Assembly (NCBI GenBank): GCA_041748615.1 | Contig: JBGTCY010000232.1 | Location: forward strand, 1 to 12,880 | Direction: 5' to 3' | DNA: 12,880 nucleotides | Origin: JBGTCY01 sp041748615 | GTDB taxonomy: Bacteria; Bacteroidota; Bacteroidia; Chitinophagales; CAIOSU01 | Part shown: in pieces, positions 5,780 to 12,880 of the stretch | How the letters are laid out: the number at the start of each line of letters is the position of its first letter | Numbering within the stretch: the first letter of the stretch is position 1 | Position numbers and translations under genes: made by a program | Notes under the pieces: generated by a model | Told to the model about the DNA's origin: nothing | What the model saw: only the letters and a program-made list of their open reading frames with translations | Databases searched by the model: none

Positions 5780-7057
5780 ATGAATTTTGAACAATTAAAT
5801 CTTCTCCCGCAGATTTTGCAGGCGTTGAAAACTCAGGGGTATGAAAATCCAACCCCGATTCAGGAACAAGCCATCCCCCATTTGCTGGCAGGACGCGACC
5901 TCTTTGGCAGCGCCCAGACGGGAACAGGCAAAACTGCTGCATTCAGCATTCCGCTGTTGCAACTGCTTTCCGTCAACCAGGACAACAACACGCAACGCGG
6001 CATCCGCGCCTTAGTGCTGGCGCCCACCCGCGAACTGGCGATTCAAATCAGCGAAAGCCTCCGCCTTTACGGAAGTAATCTGCCGTTAAAACATACTGTG
6101 ATTTATGGCGGTGTGTCGCAACGGGCACAGACTGACGCTTTGCGCAAAGGCGTAGATATTTTAGTAGCGACACCCGGACGCCTGCTCGACCTCATCAATC
6201 AGCGCTTCATTCGCCTCGACAAAATTGAGATGCTCGTGTTGGATGAAGCCGACCGCATGTTAGACATGGGTTTCATCAACGACATCCGCAAAGTCATCGC
6301 GATGATGCCGGTGAAAAGACAAACCATTCTCTTCTCCGCGACATTGCCGCAGGAAATCCGCAGTCTCGTGGCGAAAACTTTGCATGAACCCGTGCATATC
6401 GAACTGAGCCACGCCAGCAGCAGCGCTGAAACCGTTCAGCACAGCATGTATTTCGTTGACAAGCTGAACAAGCGCGACCTCTTGCATCACATTCTCACAA
6501 CTGACACCGTGGACCGTGCGCTCGTCTTCACCCGGACCAAACATGGCGCGGACAAACTTGCAATGGCGCTGGGCAAAAAAGGAATTCGCACGGAAGCGAT
6601 TCACGGCAACAAATCACAGGTGCAAAGGCAACGCGCGCTGAATGATTTCAAAAACAGGAAGTTGCGCATACTCGTAGCCACCGATGTTGCTTCGCGCGGC
6701 ATTGATGTGGACGACCTTTCACACGTCATCAACTATGATTTGCCGGAAACACCCGAAACGTATGTACACCGCATTGGCAGAACCGGTCGGGCTGGCGCTG
6801 CCGGTATCGCGCTTTCTTTTTGCGGCAGGGATGAAATGGGCTTGCTCAAAGACATCCACCGCCATCTGAAAACAAACATCCCCGTGATTGGCGAGCATCC
6901 CTTTCTTACAAAAATGCCCGTGCAACCCATTGTCTCCGAAACACCCGCCCGCGAAAAACGGAGCGGCAATTTTTCAAATGACAATTTCAGAAGCCGCAAC
7001 AAACGCAGCTTCAGCGGCTCATCCCGCAGGGAAAACACATCGAGGAGACGGTATTAA
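5780..7057 (+). CDS. rhlE: DEAD-box ATP-dependent RNA helicase, RhlE type
   Basis: The 425-residue product has all the helicase motifs in order: Q motif (F3, then PTPIQEQ 25-30), motif I AQTGTGKT (45-52), Ia PTRELA (82-87), Ib TPGR (131-134), II DEAD (155-158), III SAT (186-188), IV ALVFTRTK (247-254), V ATDVASRGID (300-309) and VI HRIGRTGRAG (330-339). The two RecA-like domains unwind short RNA duplexes using ATP. The last ~40 residues form a basic, Arg/Ser/Asn-rich disordered tail ending SRRRY, typical of RNA-tethering tails of RhlE proteins. Likely roles are ribosome assembly and RNA turnover, especially in the cold. The ATG at 5780 leaves the Q-motif Phe at residue 3, as expected. The gene has its own promoter-like element, long leader and terminator, so it is probably monocistronic. 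Confidence 0.95.
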   Translation: MNFEQLNLLPQILQALKTQGYENPTPIQEQAIPHLLAGRDLFGSAQTGTGKTAAFSIPLLQLLSVNQDNNTQRGIRALVLAPTRELAIQISESLRLYGSNLPLKHTVIYGGVSQRAQTDALRKGVDILVATPGRLLDLINQRFIRLDKIEMLVLDEADRMLDMGFINDIRKVIAMMPVKRQTILFSATLPQEIRSLVAKTLHEPVHIELSHASSSAETVQHSMYFVDKLNKRDLLHHILTTDTVDRALVFTRTKHGADKLAMALGKKGIRTEAIHGNKSQVQRQRALNDFKNRKLRILVATDVASRGIDVDDLSHVINYDLPETPETYVHRIGRTGRAGAAGIALSFCGRDEMGLLKDIHRHLKTNIPVIGEHPFLTKMPVQPIVSETPAREKRSGNFSNDNFRSRNKRSFSGSSRRENTSRRRY

Positions 7058-7120
7058 AACAGATTGTTCAATTTCCATCAGCATTAAGAGATGGAAAGTT
7101 TAAGTTCTTCTTTTTCAAAC

Positions 7121-7156
7121 AAAAAAAACCTCCGAATTTCTTCGGAGGTTTTTTTT
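7121..7156 (+). terminator. Rho-independent terminator of the helicase gene
   Basis: ACCTCCGAA (7128-7136) and TTCGGAGGT (7141-7149) form a 9-bp stem with a 4-base loop (TTTC). A run of eight T follows (7149-7156) and a matching A-run (7121-7128) stands on the 5' side, so the structure would also work on the minus strand. It lies 64 bp after the helicase stop codon. Confidence 0.92.
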
Positions 7157-7441
7157 GAGTTAAGTAAGTAAATTAATGGGCTGTTGCCTCATGGCGAAAA
7201 CATCCTTTTCCAAATCTTCAGAGCGTCCGCTCACTTTGCCCATAACAGCACGAACACGTCAAATCATTCTCCCCAGAAAACATTAAAGTACTGATGGGTA
7301 CTCGTTCCAGACAATCCGCCTCAATGCTTGAGCAAGGGGGATGTGTCACTCATTGAATACAATTTGTTTCCATGAATTTCGTAGCCTCCCAGTTGCATTC
7401 ATAGTAACTTATGGGTTCAATTTTTTCCAGAAATTACCCTT
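7157..7441. other. Gene-free spacer with two dispersed-repeat fragments
   Basis: No gene is supported here. The REP-like core GAGCGTCCGCTC is at 7221-7232, the reverse complement of 1203-1214. The copy of the 1324-1344 repeat is at 7317-7337. Upstream of the next gene, TACAATTTG (7359-7367) resembles the -7 promoter consensus but has one base too many between TA and TTTG. Confidence 0.55.
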
Positions 7442-10400
7442 ATGAGAATCTCTCTTTTTCTTCATCAATTATTCCTATCCACCCTCCTCTTTGTCCTACC
7501 ATCTGCGGCAGCGCTTGCTTGTAATCAATTACCGGTTCCTTCCATTTCATCGTCCGGGCAGCTCACATTTTGTGAGGGGCAAACTGTAACGCTCAATTCA
7601 TCCACCGGGATTGGCTATACCTATCAATGGAGAAAAGATGGCGTTAACATCCAGAATGCCACAAGCTCAAGTTATGTTGTGTCACAAACCGGCAGCTATA
7701 CGGTCGTGGTTACTCTTGACACTTGCAGTAAAACTTCTTTAGCTGCCAATGTCACCGTGAACCCTGTTCCAGTCGCGACATTGTCCGCAAGCGATACGAT
7801 TATCTGTCAAAGCGAGTCAGTGACACTTACTGCCGGAGGAGGTGTCAGCTATGCATGGAGCGCATCAGGCGGAGTTGGTAACACATTGACAATCAGTCCG
7901 AATTCTACAAATACCTACTCCGTTACTGTAACCAATAGTTTTAATTGCACGGCTGTAAAATCGGTCACAATAACGGTAAGACCATTGCCGCTTACAAACA
8001 TTTCTGTCGCGGGTTCTTCTACCCTGTGTGAAGGTCAAAGCGTGAATCTGAATGCCAGCACCGGGACCGGATATGGCTATGCCTGGTACCGGAATAACAT
8101 CCTCGTGAACGGAGCAACAACTTCAACGCTGAATGTGAATTCCAGCGGTAATTATCATGTGATTACCACTCTCAACGGTTGTTCGCGCACTTCAACTACC
8201 ACCACGATTACCGTGAATCCACGACCTGTTCCGCAAATGACGGCTGACACAACGGTTTGCGCCACTTCACCGCTCACATTGCAGGCTTCCGGGGGCGTGA
8301 GTTATCAATGGAGCGGAGGCGGTCCGGCTACGGCTGATTACAATATCGCTCCGACTTCCACCAACACCTACACGGTGACGGTAACTAATTCATTCAATTG
8401 CACACAAACCGCCAGTGTGGTGGTTACGGTGATTCTATTGCCGAATGCAAGTATTTCAGTTGCCGGTTCCACAACCTTGTGTGACGGGCAAAGCGTGAAC
8501 CTGAACGCCAGTCTTGGTACGGGATATAGTTACGTGTGGTATAAGGACAATCTGCTGATAAATGGCGCGACCAATGCAACGCTGAATGTCAATGCTGCGG
8601 GAGATTATGTGGTTGTTACCACTCAAAACGGATGTTCAAGAACTTCCGCGCCACGCAACGTCATTGTTAACCCGCGTCCCGTCCCGGTGATTTCATCGGA
8701 CACAACCGTTTGCGCAACCAGCCCGCTCACATTGCAGGCTTCCGGAGGCGTGAGTTATCAATGGAGCGGAGGCGGACCAACAACTGCAGATTACAACATT
8801 GCTCCGACTTCCACCAACACCTACACCGTGACGGTCACTAATTCATTGAATTGCACGCAAACCGCCAGCGTGGTGGTTACGGTGATTCCGTTGCCGAATG
8901 CAAGTATTTCAGTTGCCGGTTCCCCAACTTTGTGTGACGGGCAAAGCGTGAATCTGAACGCAAGTATGGGCACAAGCTACAGCTACGTGTGGTACAAGGA
9001 CAACAGCCTGATTCCGGGAGCGAATAACTCAACATTAAGCGTCAATGCTGCCGGGGATTATCATGTGATTACCACTCAAAACGGTTGTTCAAGAACTTCA
9101 GCGCCCCGTAGTATCATTGTGAACCCACGACCGGTGCCTGTGATTTCACCGGACACTACAATCTGTGCAGGTAATCCTGTGACATTAGATGCCGGTGGGG
9201 GCATCAGCTATCAATGGAGTGGTGGTGGACCTGCTACGGCTCAATATGTGGTTTCACCAAATTCCACAACAACATACACCGTGACATTGACCAATTCTTT
9301 CGGTTGCACACAATCCGCCACGACTACCGTTTCGGTGATTCCGCTGGCGAATTTTTCCGTTTCATTATCAAGTTCTACCACCTTCTGCGCGGACAGAACC
9401 CTGACGATGACGGCAAGTTTTAATGCCGGATTTAATTATCAATGGTTTAAAGATGCGGGGATGCTTTCCGGTGCAAATACAAATGTGCTGATTGTAAATG
9501 AAACAGGCATATATACTGTGGAAGTAAGCGCCAACGGATGCAGTAAACTTTCGAATCCGGTGAACGTGACCGTGAACCCGATTCCGGTCGCTTCTACAAG
9601 TAATGACCCGACCATTTGCTCCGGTGATACCATCCAGATTTCGGCATTCGGAGGAACCGCTTACACCTGGTCTAACGGAAATACCAATCAAACCATTTCA
9701 GTATTCCCAACAAATACCACTACTTACAATGTAACTGTGACAAACGGTTTTAACTGCACGGTTTCAGAAAGCGTTACCGTCACCACGATTGCACGACCAA
9801 CCGCCAATGTGACTCCCGTGAATTCTGTTTCAGTTTGTAACGGACAGGCGGCTACACTTACCGCTACGTCTGGGACTGGCTACAGTTACCAATGGTTTCA
9901 AAATAACGGAATGATGAACGGAGCTACCAATTCGACCTTTGACGCAACGGTAGCAGGAAGTTACCATGTTGTCGTAACCGAAAACGGTTGCCCCCGCAAG
10001 TCAAACAATGTGACGGTGAATGTGCATCCATTGCCTGTAGTTACAACAAGCAATGACACAACTATTTGCTCCGGCAATCCTGTTACATTAACTGCGGGTG
10101 GTGGCGCAACTTACAAGTGGAGCACGGGACCTACTTCTCAAAACCTCACGGTTTCTCCTTCTACAAATACTACATACAGCGTAACAGTGACTACCACCAA
10201 TAATTGCAGCGCGACCGGTTCAGTGTTCGTTTCGGTCATCCCTTCGCCTGCTGCGAATGTCACCACTACCGGTACACTCAATCTTTGCCAGGGACAATCC
10301 GTTACTTTCAATGCGAACACCTCCCCTCTTTACGCATATCAATGGAGAAACAACGGTATTGATATCAATGGCGAAACCAATGCCTCATTTACAACCAACT

Positions 10401-12322
10401 CTGCCGGAAGTTACTCAGTGAGAATTTCCGCGTTAGGTTGTTCAACCATTTCCACAACTTATACTGTGACAGTGAATCCCTTACCGGTAGCAGTTGTGAG
10501 TCCTGACACCACGATTTGCCAGGGTGAAAGCGTGACGTTGGAAGCTTCAGGAGGTACTTCTTACAATTGGAGTAACGGCAGAAACACTCCCACTAATACC
10601 GTTTCACCCAACAGTACATTAACCTATAGTGTTACTGTTACAAATAGTTTCAGTTGTACCAATGTCGCTTCTGTGACGGTCAATGTCACTCCACTGCCGA
10701 ACGCTTTTATTTCTCAATCCGGCTCCACCAATCTTTGCACGGGTCAAACCGTAACGCTGAATGCCAGCCAGGCCGTTAATAATTTTTATCAATGGCTCCG
10801 GGACAGTATCCCGCTGCCTGGCGCTGACAGTTCAAGACTGATTACCGGCATCGCTGGTTCTCACCAGGTTGTGATTACAAACAACGGGTGCAGCCGTACT
10901 TCAAACCCTGTAAATGTTACGGTCAATCCGGTCTTAGTAGCTTACATCAGCAATGACACCAGCATTTGCGCGGGAGATACCGTTACACTTGCTGCATGGG
11001 GCGGTGATTTCTACAACTGGAGCAGCGGTCAAACAACTGATACGATTATTGATGTGCCGCTCACTACCAAAACTTATTCGGTCACTGTAAGCACAGGCGG
11101 CAGTTGTTCAACAGTGAAAAATGTAACGGTGACCGTGCGATTACTTCCCAACGCGTTCATTTCAGTTTCAGGCGGTGTATCCAGTATCTGCCAGGGACAA
11201 ACCGCCACGATGACCGCCAATTCGGCTGCCGGACTTAGTTATCAGTGGTTTAATCATTCTGACAGCATTCCCGGAGCAAATGCGCAACAATACATTGCAA
11301 GTGATTCAGGAAATTATGCCGTGCTGGTAACGCTGAACGGATGCAGCAGGATGTCGCCACCAAGACCAATTGAAGTAAATCCATTGCCGGTCGCTGTCGC
11401 CAGTAATGACACAACCATCTGCTCGGGCAGTTCATTAACGATGCGGGTATCAGGCGGAGAAAGTTACGTTTGGAACACCTGGGCAACTGATTCAATTTAC
11501 ACCGTCACTCCTACTTCCTCCAGAACTTATACCGTCACTGTTTCTAACTCATTCGGTTGCAAAGCGATTGACTCCGTGAAAGTGGAAGTTTTGTCGCTCC
11601 CAAATTCCACGATTACCGTGACGAGTTCATCCACGATTTGTGACGGAAAAAGTGTGCGTTTGAATGCAGGAAGCACCACAGGAATCGCCTATCAATGGCA
11701 ACTCAACGGCACTGACATTGATGGAGCAAAAGGTAATTTCCATGATGCAACAGAACATGGCTCATACATATTAGTAGTTACCGGCAGTAATGGTTGCAGC
11801 CGCTCTTCGAATCCGTTTAATGTCACCATGAAACCAACACCCGCTACTCCAGAAATCCTCCTCATTGAAGGCGATTCGCTGATGAGTTCTGTTGAAGGCA
11901 ACAGCTACCGCTGGTTCAGAGACGGGCTGACGTTCAATGTCGGCAGCCGAAAAGTGAAACCCAACAAGTCTGCCGCTTATACCGTGTTTGTGACACTTGA
12001 CGGTTGTCCGTCCGATACATCCGCTCCATACTTCTTTTATTTTACCGACATTGAACCGCTCGTAAATCATGATGTAACACTTTCAATTTACCCCAATCCC
12101 AGTCAGGGCAACTTTTCAATTGTGTTTCCTGCTTCCTTTTCCGGACTCGTTGACATTGAACTTTATAATACAGTTGGTCAATCTGTTTGGAACTCACAGC
12201 ACTTAATAAACAATGAAAAAATTAACATTGTTGCGACATCGCTGCCGACAGGATTTTATTTTCTCCGCGCTACCTCCGGAACTCAGGTATTAAACAGCAG
12301 GGTGATGATTGAGGGGAAGTGA
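7442..12322 (+). CDS. Giant Ig-like repeat surface protein with T9SS sorting domain
   Basis: The 1626-residue product begins with a signal peptide (positive MR, then LFLHQLFLSTLLFVLPSAA, probable cut at ALA/C, 26/27). From about residue 30 to 1475 it consists of ~19 beta-sandwich units alternating between two kinds. Type A (~80 aa) has LC-(D/E)GQSV-L-A, a YxYxWY(K/R)(D/N)N strand, an AGxYxVxxTxNGCSRTS strand and an end like VNPRPVP. Type B (~71 aa) has SxDTTIC, VTLxAxGGxSYxWS, SPxSTxTYTVTVTNSFNC and an end like VIPLPN. Each unit has one Cys near each end, probably a disulphide. An atypical unit (about 1476-1545) leads to a type A sorting domain, SIYPNPSQGNF (from 1548) to SRVMIEGK. The organisation is that of Ig/PKD-like Bacteroidota adhesins or stalk proteins. 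No catalytic domain is visible, so the ligand is unknown. The frame is intact throughout. Confidence 0.93.
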   Translation: MRISLFLHQLFLSTLLFVLPSAAALACNQLPVPSISSSGQLTFCEGQTVTLNSSTGIGYTYQWRKDGVNIQNATSSSYVVSQTGSYTVVVTLDTCSKTSLAANVTVNPVPVATLSASDTIICQSESVTLTAGGGVSYAWSASGGVGNTLTISPNSTNTYSVTVTNSFNCTAVKSVTITVRPLPLTNISVAGSSTLCEGQSVNLNASTGTGYGYAWYRNNILVNGATTSTLNVNSSGNYHVITTLNGCSRTSTTTTITVNPRPVPQMTADTTVCATSPLTLQASGGVSYQWSGGGPATADYNIAPTSTNTYTVTVTNSFNCTQTASVVVTVILLPNASISVAGSTTLCDGQSVNLNASLGTGYSYVWYKDNLLINGATNATLNVNAAGDYVVVTTQNGCSRTSAPRNVIVNPRPVPVISSDTTVCATSPLTLQASGGVSYQWSGGGPTTADYNIAPTSTNTYTVTVTNSLNCTQTASVVVTVIPLPNASISVAGSPTLCDGQSVNLNASMGTSYSYVWYKDNSLIPGANNSTLSVNAAGDYHVITTQNGCSRTSAPRSIIVNPRPVPVISPDTTICAGNPVTLDAGGGISYQWSGGGPATAQYVVSPNSTTTYTVTLTNSFGCTQSATTTVSVIPLANFSVSLSSSTTFCADRTLTMTASFNAGFNYQWFKDAGMLSGANTNVLIVNETGIYTVEVSANGCSKLSNPVNVTVNPIPVASTSNDPTICSGDTIQISAFGGTAYTWSNGNTNQTISVFPTNTTTYNVTVTNGFNCTVSESVTVTTIARPTANVTPVNSVSVCNGQAATLTATSGTGYSYQWFQNNGMMNGATNSTFDATVAGSYHVVVTENGCPRKSNNVTVNVHPLPVVTTSNDTTICSGNPVTLTAGGGATYKWSTGPTSQNLTVSPSTNTTYSVTVTTTNNCSATGSVFVSVIPSPAANVTTTGTLNLCQGQSVTFNANTSPLYAYQWRNNGIDINGETNASFTTNSAGSYSVRISALGCSTISTTYTVTVNPLPVAVVSPDTTICQGESVTLEASGGTSYNWSNGRNTPTNTVSPNSTLTYSVTVTNSFSCTNVASVTVNVTPLPNAFISQSGSTNLCTGQTVTLNASQAVNNFYQWLRDSIPLPGADSSRLITGIAGSHQVVITNNGCSRTSNPVNVTVNPVLVAYISNDTSICAGDTVTLAAWGGDFYNWSSGQTTDTIIDVPLTTKTYSVTVSTGGSCSTVKNVTVTVRLLPNAFISVSGGVSSICQGQTATMTANSAAGLSYQWFNHSDSIPGANAQQYIASDSGNYAVLVTLNGCSRMSPPRPIEVNPLPVAVASNDTTICSGSSLTMRVSGGESYVWNTWATDSIYTVTPTSSRTYTVTVSNSFGCKAIDSVKVEVLSLPNSTITVTSSSTICDGKSVRLNAGSTTGIAYQWQLNGTDIDGAKGNFHDATEHGSYILVVTGSNGCSRSSNPFNVTMKPTPATPEILLIEGDSLMSSVEGNSYRWFRDGLTFNVGSRKVKPNKSAAYTVFVTLDGCPSDTSAPYFFYFTDIEPLVNHDVTLSIYPNPSQGNFSIVFPASFSGLVDIELYNTVGQSVWNSQHLINNEKINIVATSLPTGFYFLRATSGTQVLNSRVMIEGK
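8234..9139 (+). repeat. Two nearly identical 453-bp tandem repeats within the surface-protein gene
   Basis: 8234-8686 and 8687-9139 each encode one B unit plus one A unit (151 residues). They share long stretches of identical bases; for example, the segments from about 8268-8310 and 8721-8763, and from about 8436-8470 and 8889-8923, differ only at a few sites. The preceding A unit and the next B unit are similar but more diverged. This marks a recent duplication or gene conversion in an array whose other units differ freely at the DNA level. Confidence 0.85.
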
Positions 12323-12833
12323 TATCCTATTTGTCAAAAACTTCTTCGCTACCTATTAACCCGTATAGGCGTTTAAAATAAATTTTTATAACAAGTTGTG
12401 GTTTTTAAAGCACCCAAAAAACAATTCACAAAAAACAAATAATCTACAAATATAAAAATACAAACTAATGTAGACACACTGGAACATGTATTTCCAGAAT
12501 AATTTCCTCGAGGGGTATCTCACACCTAAAGCCTAATATCTGCTATCAGAAAGTACATATCGAGTATCTTATTTTGCAACACTTCTTTAGTGGGTTTGAA
12601 GTTTTCTTTTTTTGTTATTGGAATTTATTTGTGATTTGCTTTTTGTGATTTATAATTTCAATCCAATAGACCGTTTTTTTCTGAAAGCAAAAATGTAGTT
12701 TCTTGTTTCATTGTGAAAAAATCAGGACTCCTGCATTTTAACCGTGATTATGCATTAGGATTAGAAAAATATTGATAATTGCTTGAATGTAGGATAGAAT
12801 GGGTAATTTTTAACAGTAACAACAATCACCAAA
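12323..12833. other. AT-rich gene-free stretch after the surface-protein gene
   Basis: No supported gene lies in these ~510 bp. CCTAT (12352-12356) and ATAGG (12365-12369) could form a short stem ahead of AT-rich sequence, too weak to call a terminator. TATTGGA (12616-12622) and TCCAATA (12662-12668) form a 7-bp inverted repeat around GTGATTT, which is itself repeated. If the final short reading frame is a transposase, its left terminal inverted repeat should be within the last 100-250 bp here, but it cannot be placed without the other end. Confidence 0.4.
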
Positions 12834-12880
12834 ATGGTTAATCTCCCTATCGAATATTCGGACAAGCCAGTGACCCCATT
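12834..12880 (+). CDS. Start of a probable transposase gene, cut by window edge
   Basis: An ATG at 12834 opens a frame that stays open to the window end: MVNLPIEYSDKPVTP. The 'YSDKPVTP' start resembles the N-terminus of IS1380-like DDE transposases, which typically begin with a short strand followed by (D/S)(D/K)xP(I/V)TPxGG. Only 15 codons are visible and no catalytic residue is included, so this rests on a remembered family pattern. The AT-rich stretch before it would then be the left end of an insertion sequence. Confidence 0.4.
   Translation, partial: MVNLPIEYSDKPVTP

Noticed and set aside
6260..7038. Minus- and plus-strand frames inside the helicase gene
   Set aside because: They overlap helicase motifs that fix the real frame.
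8234..9139. Mobile element inside the surface-protein gene
   Set aside because: The repeats are in frame, 453 bp = 151 codons, and encode normal domain pairs; they are internal duplications.
9368..9691. Minus-strand frame of 107 codons inside the repeat protein gene
   Set aside because: It is antisense to the Ig-like array; such frames arise from its biased codons.

Overview
The window looks like chromosomal DNA of a Bacteroidota bacterium, probably near Chitinophagales/Sphingobacteriales. The reasons are two proteins with C-terminal type IX secretion (T9SS) sorting domains, starts without a Shine-Dalgarno sequence, one good match to the Bacteroidota -7 promoter element TAnnTTTG, and intergenic spaces full of short palindromes and 7-bp repeats. 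The family assignments come from reading motifs and from remembered family sequences; no database search was possible.

Layout: 2-463 is the 3' end of a T9SS-exported protein. 464-1409 is a repeat-rich zone around a broken REP-associated tyrosine transposase (RAYT) gene (599-1156, minus). REP-like palindromes with a common core lie on both sides of it, and a TGA stop sits exactly at the centre of a small palindrome inside it. The zone ends in two 7-bp-period repeat tracts that run up to the end of a YciO/YrdC-family gene (1410-2027, minus). A 428-bp divergent spacer with an inverted-repeat-bounded segment leads to an NRDE/TANGO2-family gene (2456-3181, plus). Then come a 137-bp nested palindromic element, aceK (isocitrate dehydrogenase kinase/phosphatase, 3368-5098, plus), a small convergent unknown gene (5106-5339, minus), and an RhlE-type DEAD-box RNA helicase (5780-7057, plus). 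The helicase is preceded by a promoter-like element and a leader of about 290 nt with several paired segments, and is followed by a strong intrinsic terminator.

7442-12322 encodes a 1626-residue surface protein: signal peptide, about 19 alternating Ig-like units (type A about 80 aa, type B about 71 aa, 151-aa period) and a T9SS sorting domain. Part of the array is a recent 453-bp tandem duplication. The last stretch is AT-rich and ends in what looks like the first 15 codons of a transposase, perhaps IS1380-like, cut by the window edge.

The genes do not form an obvious operon. The housekeeping genes (yciO-like, NRDE, aceK, rhlE) appear to be separate transcription units divided by repeat elements. 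The most interesting undescribed candidates are the structured helicase leader, the RAYT/REP set with its palindrome-centred stop codon, and the compound palindromic element before aceK.
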